From Verrucomicrobiota bacterium (GTDB lineage Bacteria; Verrucomicrobiota; Verrucomicrobiia; Limisphaerales; UBA1100): a stretch of 12,334 nucleotides of DNA. How positions within the stretch are numbered: position 1 is the stretch's first letter; each line of letters opens with the position of its first letter. The stretch spans positions 1 to 12,334 of the forward strand of contig JAPKEI010000044.1 of the NCBI GenBank assembly GCA_028872685.1. Reading direction: 5' to 3'. Positions 5,394 to 11,689 of the stretch are shown here, in pieces. The notes beneath the pieces were generated by a model. The model was not told the DNA's origin, did no database searches, and saw nothing but the letters and a program-made list of their open reading frames with translations. The translations under genes and the position numbers were made by a program.

Positions 5394-7220
5394 ATGAGTG
5401 CCGACTCTGCTTCCGAACCCAAATTGAAACTCACCCGCACACAATGGCTGATTTGCTTCATCGCCACACTTGGGTTTCTGTTCGATATTTACGAACTGCT
5501 GATGCTGCCGCTCATCGGCAAGGATGCCTTGGGGGATTTGGCGGGGGTGCGGCCGGGCACGCCGGAGTTTACGCATTGGTTTCGGATCATCTTTTTTGTG
5601 CCGGCCATTTGCGGCGGCATCTTTGGTTTGCTGGGCGGTTACTTGACTGATCTGTTTGGTCGACGTCGGGTGCTGACTTACAGCATTTTGCTTTATGCAG
5701 TAGCAGCATTTTGCGCGGGCTTTTCCACCACGCCGTATCAGTTGCTCTTTTTTCGGTGCCTCGTTTTTATCGGCGTGTGCGTCGAGTTCGTGGCGGCGGT
5801 AGCTTGGTTGTCCGAATTATTTCCGGATCGCGTGCAGCGCGAAAAAGTTTTGGGCTACACACAGGCCTTCTCATCCGTGGGCGGCCTTACGGTGGCGATT
5901 GTTTACGGCTACCTTTCACAAATCGCCAGCACCGGCGGCGGGCTGCCGGTGATGCCTGATTGGTTTGCCGGTTTGCTTGGACCAATTTCCGATGGCAGCG
6001 ACACTGCCGTGTGGCGCTACACATTGATGAGTGGATTGATTCCCGCCATCCCGCTGATTCTCATCCGCCCTTTCCTGCCGGAGTCACCCCAATGGCAAAA
6101 GAAAAAGGACGCCGGCCAACTCAAACGCCCGAGCTTGGCCGCGTTATTTGCACCGCAATTTAAAAGGACAACGATAATAATTACCCTGCTCTTCGCCTTG
6201 GCCTACGGCGGTGCATTCGGCGCGCTGCAACACATGCGCCTCATCCTGCCGAAAGCGCCCGAAGTGGCGGCCGACTCCAACACGGCCAAAACAGAAGCTG
6301 TGGAAGCCGCTCAAGCCAAGAATTTGGGCAAAAAGAAAACTGCCATCGCCGGCAAAAAAGCATTCAAAGCCGCCGAGGGCGTGCACGTGGCGCACGTCAC
6401 CAAAGTGCAGGAAGTCGGTGGACTGTTCGGGCGGGCGCTGATGGCGATGGTCATGGTGATCGTCGTGGCGCGCGGCACGGCCAATATTTTGCCCTTTGTG
6501 GGTTGGTCCGTGCTGGCGGTTTTTCTCATCTACGAATCGCTGATGGGCTTTGGCCTGAAATTTACCGACCCCGCCAATCCAGACGCCAGCGTCCTCTACG
6601 CCCACTTGATGTGCCTCGGCAAAGGTATTTTGTTTGGCGGCATTATCGGCATCCCCGTTTGGTGGCTCACCACGCGCCTTACGAATTATCTGAAAGACGC
6701 CCCGTGCCGATCCGTCCTGCGCGCCTTTCAACTGCCCGGAATTTTTCTGATGCCCCTCATCTTCGGCTTCCTCATCGCCAACAGCCTGTCCAGCGCATAC
6801 ATCGGCGTGTTCATTGCCGGAATGCTCGTCATTGGGCAATTCACCTTTTGGGGCAACATGTTGCCGCGCTATTTCCCCGTGCACCTGCGCGGCACCGGCG
6901 AAAGTTTTGCCGCCAATATCGGCGGCCGCCTCATCGGCACCAGCTTCGCCTTTCTTGTGTTCACGGTCACCGACGAAAAATGGCAGGGACTCTTCCCGCA
7001 ATCCCTCCACGGCACCGACGGCTTCTCAATGCGCGTCGCTTATACAACCGCCGCCATCGGATTTTTCGTCTTCGCCCTAGGCTGGTTCATCGCCGGCAAA
7101 CTCCCTGATCCGCAATACGGCGATCACGAGGATGAAAAAGAAGATGAGACAAAAACCATAGCCGCCATTGCTGCAGAGGACGAAGAAGAAACCACCGCGC
7201 CGGAAGACGCTCCACAGTAA
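5394..7220 (+). CDS. MFS transporter with long charged central loop and acidic C-terminal tail
   Basis: This 608-aa inner-membrane protein belongs to the major facilitator superfamily. Helix 1 (17-40) contains FLFDIYELLM. The loop 2-3 signature is GGYLTDLFGRRR (81-92), a variant of GxxxDRxGRRR. PESPQW (229-234), after helix 6, is reminiscent of sugar/organic-acid porters (PESPRW). LRGTGESFAANIGGRLIG (498-515) is the matching C-half loop and helix. Between FGALQHMRLILP (275-286) and VGGLFGRALM (341-350) sits a soluble Lys/Ala-rich insert of about 55 residues. The last 35 residues are strongly acidic. At 608 aa it is longer than the roughly 400-550 aa usual for MFS. The substrate cannot be read from the sequence, and neighbours on both sides are transcribed from the opposite strand. 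It converges with the next gene with a 1-base gap. Confidence 0.88.
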   Translation: MSADSASEPKLKLTRTQWLICFIATLGFLFDIYELLMLPLIGKDALGDLAGVRPGTPEFTHWFRIIFFVPAICGGIFGLLGGYLTDLFGRRRVLTYSILLYAVAAFCAGFSTTPYQLLFFRCLVFIGVCVEFVAAVAWLSELFPDRVQREKVLGYTQAFSSVGGLTVAIVYGYLSQIASTGGGLPVMPDWFAGLLGPISDGSDTAVWRYTLMSGLIPAIPLILIRPFLPESPQWQKKKDAGQLKRPSLAALFAPQFKRTTIIITLLFALAYGGAFGALQHMRLILPKAPEVAADSNTAKTEAVEAAQAKNLGKKKTAIAGKKAFKAAEGVHVAHVTKVQEVGGLFGRALMAMVMVIVVARGTANILPFVGWSVLAVFLIYESLMGFGLKFTDPANPDASVLYAHLMCLGKGILFGGIIGIPVWWLTTRLTNYLKDAPCRSVLRAFQLPGIFLMPLIFGFLIANSLSSAYIGVFIAGMLVIGQFTFWGNMLPRYFPVHLRGTGESFAANIGGRLIGTSFAFLVFTVTDEKWQGLFPQSLHGTDGFSMRVAYTTAAIGFFVFALGWFIAGKLPDPQYGDHEDEKEDETKTIAAIAAEDEEETTAPEDAPQ

Positions 7221-7221
7221 A

Positions 7222-8250
7222 TCAATCCATTCCCGCGAGTTGGGGAAGGTCCACCTTGACGCCGGCTGTTGCGGATTGGACTCCGGCTTCTAAGATTTCC
7301 TGGGCGTCGCGGCAGTGACCGGGACGGCAGAGGGGTTGAAAGGCGGAGTCGTTGTCGAGAGCGTGTAAAAAATGGGCGATGGGATTTTGCAAATGCACCG
7401 GCAACTTGGGGATACTCACTTCTTTTCCTTCTGGATTTTTCGGAGTGGCGAGTAATAGGCGGCCATTTTCCGGCTCGGCGAGGAGCGTGCCTTCGGTACC
7501 GTAGATTTGGGTGTGGTAGTTGGTGGCTTTGTCGATTTGCGTCCAGCTGGCTTCGGCGATGCTGATGGCTTTGGGGTATTGCATCAGCAACACGGCGTTG
7601 TCTTCCGCGTCGAGGTCGGTCTTCACGAGATTGCCGGTAACGGCGGTGACGCTATAGGGGCGGCCCAGCAGCACGCGTGAGAGCACTGCGCCGTAGCAGC
7701 AATAATCCATTAACGCGCCGCCGCCGTTGCGGTTGGGGTCGTAGAGCCAGTCACAAAAATATTCACTCGCGCCCATTTCCTTCGGGCCTTGATGCGCGGC
7801 GCGGTAGCGCACTTGCCACACCTCGCCAATCTCGCCGGACTGCGCAAGGGCGAGCGCGTGTTGCACGCCGGGCCACCACGCGATGGGCCAGTTGACCATC
7901 AACCGCTTGCCGGTGGTATCGGCGGTTTGCAGGAGTTGATCGGCACCCTCAAGATCGGCGGCGAGGGGTTTTTCGATGAGCACGTGCCAGCCGCGTTCGA
8001 GAGCTTTCACGCCTTCCTCTGCGCCGGCGCGGTTGTCACCAAAAAGGCAAACCGCATCAAGTGGGTCGCTCGCAGCCATCTCGGCGGAATCAGTGTAAGT
8101 GGCTACGCCAAATTCCTTGCCAATGCGCTCAAGCAAAGGCGGTTTCGTACTGGCGGCGGCGACCAGTTCCACGTGTTCATTCGCCGCCATTTCCGGCAAC
8201 AAATCCCACACGTGATCGTGCGATAAACCGATGAGTCCCATGCGTATCAT
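7222..8250 (-). CDS. Gfo/Idh/MocA-family NAD(P)-dependent oxidoreductase
   Basis: The 342-aa length is typical of the family. The N-terminal Rossmann domain starts RMGLIGLSHDHVWDLLP (3-19); the usual GxGxxG is altered, with SHDH after the second Gly. EKP (93-95 in VLIEKPLA) is the family's active-site Lys motif. DPNRNGGGALMDYCCYGAVL (171-190) corresponds to the GGG-x-L-x-D-x-G-x-Y/H block, and the C-terminal domain includes the IYGTEGTL strand (249-256). Members oxidise or reduce sugars, inositols and related polyols in the cytoplasm; the substrate here is unknown. It is transcribed alone or downstream of the prepilin-like gene (86-base gap, no clear terminator). Its stop is one base from the MFS stop, convergently, so no terminator separates them. 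Confidence 0.87.
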   Translation of the reverse strand: MIRMGLIGLSHDHVWDLLPEMAANEHVELVAAASTKPPLLERIGKEFGVATYTDSAEMAASDPLDAVCLFGDNRAGAEEGVKALERGWHVLIEKPLAADLEGADQLLQTADTTGKRLMVNWPIAWWPGVQHALALAQSGEIGEVWQVRYRAAHQGPKEMGASEYFCDWLYDPNRNGGGALMDYCCYGAVLSRVLLGRPYSVTAVTGNLVKTDLDAEDNAVLLMQYPKAISIAEASWTQIDKATNYHTQIYGTEGTLLAEPENGRLLLATPKNPEGKEVSIPKLPVHLQNPIAHFLHALDNDSAFQPLCRPGHCRDAQEILEAGVQSATAGVKVDLPQLAGMD

Positions 8251-8336
8251 GCCGCCAAAGTGTGGGACGAATGCACGCGACGCTCAACCTTTTCCTGCAT
8301 AAAAGAAACCATTCTATCATGGCACGAAGCCCGTTG

Positions 8337-9230
8337 TTAACGAATTTCCATGCGGCCGTTGGGATCGGGACGCTGTGTGGGGCGGGTGAAATTTTCGTTC
8401 ACACCAAGATGCACACCGCCGTAACTGTTCCCGTGGGCCTTGATAGCTTTGGCAAGACCAGCATCAGTGGTTTGCTGTACACTGCCATCGGCGAATGTAA
8501 TTTGCCCTTGGCTCGCGCTCAAGCCCGCCATGGCGTGGCGCTGGAGAATCTCGAGGTCAGCGTGGTTGTTGCCGATGAATTTTTGCAACAACGAATTTTG
8601 TTTGGCCAATTGCAATGAGCCACCAAGGAAATCCGCGATGTCCGGCAACGCCTTGCCCGCGGGATATTCAAATTCATATCCCGGCTCGCCGATGAGATTG
8701 CGCGTGAAGGCCAGAATACTCGCCGGCCGCTGCTCGTCCGCGCCGAGATGCACGCCGTAACTCATCGAGCGCCGGTCCATGTGAATGTGGATGCCATCGA
8801 ATCCCGCACCGAAGCCTTCCCACTTTCCGTTGGTGGCTTCCTCTTCATTGTAAACCGTGACCGACGGATCACACGGCGAAGCCAATACCCGTGCGGTCAC
8901 CAACTCGCGCCTCGCCGGTTCGCTTAAAAACATGAATCGAATATCCCACAAATGGACCCAGCCGGTGTGTGCCTTGCCGTACATTTGTTTAAACATCGCA
9001 TCGCCCTGATGTTGCGTAAGCAGCCATGGGTAACGCGAGTCATGCGTCATAGAAAATCCGCGCAGGGCCGCGTTCACTTGGCGCAAATTATTGGCGCACT
9101 TGATGCGGTTTGCCTTGGCCTTTCCCTTCGCCAGTGTTGGCAGCAATAATCCCGCAAGAACACTAATGATGGCAATCACCACCAGCAGTTCTACCAGCGT
9201 GAATGCGTGCTTGTTTGCCGACAATTGCAT
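8337..9230 (-). CDS. Prepilin-like protein with N-terminal cleavage/methylation motif
   Basis: With the ATG at 9230 the product is 297 aa. The leader MQLSANKHA is followed by FTLVELLVVIAIISVLAGLLLPTL (10-33), the type IV/type II pseudopilin signature, with cleavage expected before Phe10 and the conserved Glu at mature position 5. Ala, not the more common Gly, precedes the cleavage site. The rest is a soluble domain containing the LASPCDPS segment (116-123) and, near the C-terminus, ITFADGSVQQ (244-253), the DG part of the H-x9-DG motif in the large prepilin families of Planctomycetes, Verrucomicrobia and Lentisphaerae. It is likely exported and inner-membrane anchored before processing; its function is unknown. 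No other secretion or pilus gene is next to it, which is usual for these scattered paralogues. The start is 65 bases from the divergent dehydrogenase gene. Confidence 0.85.
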   Translation of the reverse strand: MQLSANKHAFTLVELLVVIAIISVLAGLLLPTLAKGKAKANRIKCANNLRQVNAALRGFSMTHDSRYPWLLTQHQGDAMFKQMYGKAHTGWVHLWDIRFMFLSEPARRELVTARVLASPCDPSVTVYNEEEATNGKWEGFGAGFDGIHIHMDRRSMSYGVHLGADEQRPASILAFTRNLIGEPGYEFEYPAGKALPDIADFLGGSLQLAKQNSLLQKFIGNNHADLEILQRHAMAGLSASQGQITFADGSVQQTTDAGLAKAIKAHGNSYGGVHLGVNENFTRPTQRPDPNGRMEIR

Positions 9231-9268
9231 ACGCTCAGCGTGCCTCAACCTACAGGAGTTTGCAATCC

Positions 9269-9274
9269 GGAGAA
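9269..9274 (+). promoter_or_regulatory. Possible ribosome binding site of the alcohol dehydrogenase gene
   Basis: GGAGAA lies in the 65-base gap between the divergent prepilin-like and dehydrogenase genes. It is 9 bases before an in-frame ATG at 9284 (11 counted from the end of GGAG) but 21 bases before the family-typical ATG at 9296. If it is used, the protein would begin MLPCMKTKAAVL, four residues longer than the annotated start. Confidence 0.3.
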
Positions 9275-9295
9275 CTTTGCCCAATGCTCCCGTGC

Positions 9296-10420
9296 ATGAA
9301 AACCAAAGCAGCGGTACTGCATAATGCTGAACAGCCCCTGCCGTATGCAAATTCGCAGCCAATGGTGATCGAGGAAATTGAACTCGATGGCCCCGGCGAA
9401 GGTGAGGTGTTAGTGGAAGTAAAAGGCGCAGGATTGTGCCATTCAGATTTATCAGTCATCAACGGCTCACGCCCGCGCCCTATGCCGATGGTGCTTGGCC
9501 ACGAGGCCAGCGGGATCGTACGCGAAGTGGGTCAGGGCGTATACGGGTTTGCACCCGATGACCACGTGATCTTTACGTTCATCCCCAGTTGTGGCATGTG
9601 CCGCTATTGTGCCGAAGGTCGCCCTTCCCTTTGCGAACCGGGCATGGACGCCAACAACGCAGGCACCCTTATGAACGGCGGGCAAAGATTTAGCAGCAAC
9701 GGCAAACCCTATTTTCATCACTGCGGCGTATCCGGCTACTCCCAATTTACCATCACCCTGCCCGGCTCTTTGGTGAAGATTGATAAGTCGCTCCCCTTTG
9801 AACTGGCTACCCTTTTTGGGTGTGCGGTAATGACCGGCACAGGTGCGGTGATGAATACTGCCAATATACAAACTGGCCAAAGCGTCGCGGTATTCGGCCT
9901 GGGCGGTGTAGGACTCGCAGCACTGATGGGAGCCAAAGCGTGCAACGCTGGCCAGATCATCGCTGTAGATCTGCTTGATTCAAAACTGGAGATGGCCAAA
10001 AACCTTGGCGCCACACATGTCGTTAGTGCGAAAGACAATAACCCAGTTGAAGTCATTCAAGACCTCACCCATGGCGGTGTGGAAATCGCTATTGAGAGCG
10101 CGGGAAACGCCACCGTGCTCGCCCAAGCCTATGAATCGACCATGCGTGGAGGCACCACGGTCGCCATTGGTTTACCGCATCCAGACCATCAATTCAGTAT
10201 TCCTGCCGTCACATTGAGTGCGATGGAGAAAACGGTGAAAGGCTCCTATCAGGGAAGCTGCGTGCCGAGCCGTGATATCCCGAAGTTTATTGAGATGTTC
10301 CATGCCGGCCAATTACCGGTGGACCAGCTACTCACTGACACCCTTCATTTGGAAGAAATCAACGAAGGCTTCGATCGCCTCCACAAAGGTGAAGTCGCAC
10401 GCCAAGTAATTTTGTTTTAA
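9296..10420 (+). CDS. Zinc-dependent alcohol dehydrogenase, MDR family (class III-like)
   Basis: This 374-aa medium-chain dehydrogenase/reductase would oxidise an alcohol to an aldehyde with NAD. Catalytic zinc ligands are Cys48 (in GLCHSD), His69-Glu70 (GHEASG) and Cys176 (FGCAVMTG). Structural zinc ligands are Cys99, Cys102, Cys105 and Cys113 in the CGMCRYCAEGRPSLC lobe. The nucleotide fold is GLGGVG (201-206), with Asp225 at the end of the next strand, favouring NAD over NADP. The general architecture resembles class III (glutathione-dependent formaldehyde) and aryl-alcohol dehydrogenases, but the substrate is not decided by sequence alone. Start choice: MKTKAAVL at 9296 is the usual family opening, ATG at 9284 is an alternative, and the frame extends to 9203. 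It stands alone on the plus strand, and its GC content looks lower than that of the genes to its left. Confidence 0.9.
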   Translation: MKTKAAVLHNAEQPLPYANSQPMVIEEIELDGPGEGEVLVEVKGAGLCHSDLSVINGSRPRPMPMVLGHEASGIVREVGQGVYGFAPDDHVIFTFIPSCGMCRYCAEGRPSLCEPGMDANNAGTLMNGGQRFSSNGKPYFHHCGVSGYSQFTITLPGSLVKIDKSLPFELATLFGCAVMTGTGAVMNTANIQTGQSVAVFGLGGVGLAALMGAKACNAGQIIAVDLLDSKLEMAKNLGATHVVSAKDNNPVEVIQDLTHGGVEIAIESAGNATVLAQAYESTMRGGTTVAIGLPHPDHQFSIPAVTLSAMEKTVKGSYQGSCVPSRDIPKFIEMFHAGQLPVDQLLTDTLHLEEINEGFDRLHKGEVARQVILF

Positions 10421-10509
10421 GCCCGAACCAGTGACCCCCTCCGTTTCGATGTGGTGTATATCCGAAGTTGTGAATAATCTGTCAACTACCCCCAGAAAAC
10501 AACAGAACA

Positions 10510-10532
10510 GGTTCGAGTCCTACCGCTGGAGC
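10510..10532 (+). other. tRNA-Asn 3'-end-like fragment, possible attachment-site scar
   Basis: In the 138-base gap after the dehydrogenase gene, GGTTCGAGTCC (10510-10520) is a perfect T-arm (B-box) consensus. It is followed by TACCGCTGGAGC, which reads as the end of a T stem, a 7-base acceptor strand CGCTGGA, discriminator G and the first C of CCA. The 3' end ..GGAGCC with a 5' end of TCC is typical of bacterial tRNA-Asn. The bases 5' of the T loop (ACAGG) do not pair fully with CCTAC, and no D arm, anticodon arm or 5' acceptor strand is present, so this is not a working tRNA. Such 3' fragments are left where elements integrate into tRNA genes. The remaining bases of the gap show no other feature. 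Confidence 0.45.
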
Positions 10533-10558
10533 TTTACCTTTGTGTGTAAACCGTTAGA

Positions 10559-10969
10559 ATGACAGCCGCGATGATGTATAAGATAACAATTTTGTTCGGG
10601 GCGCTTTTGCTCGCCACTGGATTGGCTGGATATTTTGGTACAGGTGCAAAGCAGCTAACGGCTTTGATTCCTGCTGCGTTGGGGTTGATTCTTCTGGTCT
10701 GTGGATTTCTAGCATCCAATGAAAACAGACGAATGATGGCTATGCACATCGCGGTAATGGTGGGCTTGATTGGGGCAATTGGTGTAATTCCCACCCTATT
10801 AAAAAAAGGTCAACCCACTGCCGCCCTTGCCGCTAAATCGGTGACGCTAGTATTATGCGTTGTTTTTGTTGGATTGTGCATCCGTTCATTTATTGAAGCC
10901 CGCAAGGCTCGTGAGGCTGCTGCTGCAGAATCCGGGGAAGATCCAGCGGAAGATTCTGACAGTGAATAG
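10559..10969 (+). CDS. Small membrane protein with four predicted helices, unknown function
   Basis: The 136-aa product has four hydrophobic segments at about residues 10-27, 33-50, 62-80 and 93-111, and a very acidic C-terminal tail (EDPAEDSDSE). The motif GYFGTGAKQLTALIPAALGL (24-43) and the following ENRRMMAMHIAVMVGL (55-70) vaguely recall TMEM14/UPF0136-like small membrane proteins, but I do not claim membership. No function is known. The start is uncertain: ATG codons lie at 10559, 10571 and 10574 and none has a clear Shine-Dalgarno sequence; starting at 10574 would begin MYKITILFGAL. Base composition is visibly more AT-rich than the metabolic genes on the left, and the tRNA-like fragment lies 27 bases upstream, so a horizontally acquired origin is possible. 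Confidence 0.65.
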   Translation: MTAAMMYKITILFGALLLATGLAGYFGTGAKQLTALIPAALGLILLVCGFLASNENRRMMAMHIAVMVGLIGAIGVIPTLLKKGQPTAALAAKSVTLVLCVVFVGLCIRSFIEARKAREAAAAESGEDPAEDSDSE

Positions 10970-10985
10970 GTTTCTGGAAAGATCT

Positions 10986-11150
10986 CTATCCCGACGCCAC
11001 CATCGTGTTCTTTAAGGCCTTAATACTGGTCTCAACCTGATCGACCGCCTTCAAGTGAACTCCCTTGGCGTGCCCTCCTCCAGCGGCCGTACCCGTGGAA
11101 AAAATGTCACCAGGGTCCAAGGTTACAAAGGATGAGATAAATTCAACGCC
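10986..11150 (-). pseudogene. Truncated C-terminal remnant of an FAH-family hydrolase gene
   Basis: On the minus strand, from about 11150 to a TAG at 10986, the frame reads GVEFISSFVTLDPGDI, then FSTGTAAGGGHAKGVHL, then a tail ending LKNTMVASG. This matches the C-terminal end of the FAH-family gene at 11690-12334 (AFVSAFITLEPGDI, ISTGTAAGVGHAKGVHL, LKNTMVLE): roughly 34 of 51 residues are identical by eye, with one 3-residue deletion. The nucleotide match is clearly weaker, so this is an old paralogue fragment, not a recent copy. The upstream catalytic part is missing; the zinc-ribbon gene takes its place and its last codons overlap the fragment's start. The frame is open further to 11252 but there it is only a shadow of the zinc-ribbon gene. 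A translated mini-protein cannot be excluded. Confidence 0.8.
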
Positions 11151-11679
11151 CAATGACTTCTTTGATGCGCGCGGCAACGTTGATGGCGTCATCGTGGCGC
11201 AGGCCGTGCTGGCCCATATCTTCCGCCGCGCCGCCGAAGGTTTCGAAAACAAGACTGCTCCAAATCACGCCTTTGGTGTGGCGCACGCTGGCCAGTCGCG
11301 TCATTTCAATTTCCGATTGATGCACGCGCAGCGTGAAGAATGTCCAAACCGTGGTATTGATTTTCCCACCCTTCACCTCAATGACCGGCGGCCGGAGTAG
11401 GCTCGTAAGATTCCAAGTGGAGAAGAACGCGCCGAAGGGGCTAGCTTGCACCATGATTTGCAACTGCCCCGCCTGCGCCGCCAACAATGCCGCGTTGGCC
11501 GTGTTACAGTGCGGGCACTTTTTGGCTTGAGCGGCAATCGGCTCCCGACAGCCCTCGCACGAAACCGTGTCCCGAATCAGCCGCGTGCAATGCGGGCAAA
11601 AATATCGCGGATTAGAAATCTCGTCCCCGCAATTGGGACATACGATGGGTTGGGATTGGGCCTCGGTTGACGTTTCCAT
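11143..11679 (-). CDS. Double zinc-ribbon protein with C-terminal PH-like domain
   Basis: This 178-aa protein has eight cysteines in four CxxC knuckles: Cys14/17 and Cys28/31, then Cys41/44 and Cys55/58, each pair set forming one zinc ribbon (double zinc-ribbon layout). A short Ala/Gln-rich linker (62-78) leads to a beta-rich C-terminal half, with GKINTTVWTFFTLRVHQSEIEM (105-126) and HTKGVIWSSLVFETFGG (134-150) followed by a helix DDAINVAARIKEVI (163-176). The order of strands and final helix resembles small bacterial PH domains, a tentative call. There is no membrane segment. The ATG at 11679 is 10 bases after the FAH stop, with a GGAG at 11696..11693 as a weak ribosome binding site. The gene sits between the FAH gene and a decayed FAH tail. 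Function is not known. Confidence 0.72.
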   Translation of the reverse strand: METSTEAQSQPIVCPNCGDEISNPRYFCPHCTRLIRDTVSCEGCREPIAAQAKKCPHCNTANAALLAAQAGQLQIMVQASPFGAFFSTWNLTSLLRPPVIEVKGGKINTTVWTFFTLRVHQSEIEMTRLASVRHTKGVIWSSLVFETFGGAAEDMGQHGLRHDDAINVAARIKEVIGR

Positions 11680-11689
11680 CCCAGAAACC

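Noticed and set aside
6144..7010. 288-aa open frame on the minus strand opposite the MFS gene
   Set aside because: Its Gln/His/Gly-rich composition is typical of an antisense shadow, and the plus-strand MFS gene is clear.
9231..9241. 11-base palindrome ACGCT-C-AGCGT next to the prepilin-like start
   Set aside because: It could be an operator between divergent genes, but it is short and single, with no supporting regulator gene.
10506..10532. A complete tRNA gene at this position
   Set aside because: Only the T arm and acceptor 3' strand are recognisable; no matching 5' acceptor strand, D arm or anticodon arm lies upstream, and the T stem is partly unpaired.
10969..11689. 9-base inverted repeat GGTTTCTGG (10969-10977) and CCAGAAACC (11681-11689) flanking the FAH remnant and zinc-ribbon gene
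   Set aside because: The position is suggestive of element ends, but hundreds of 9-base inverted matches are expected by chance in 12 kb, and there is no transposase or target duplication.
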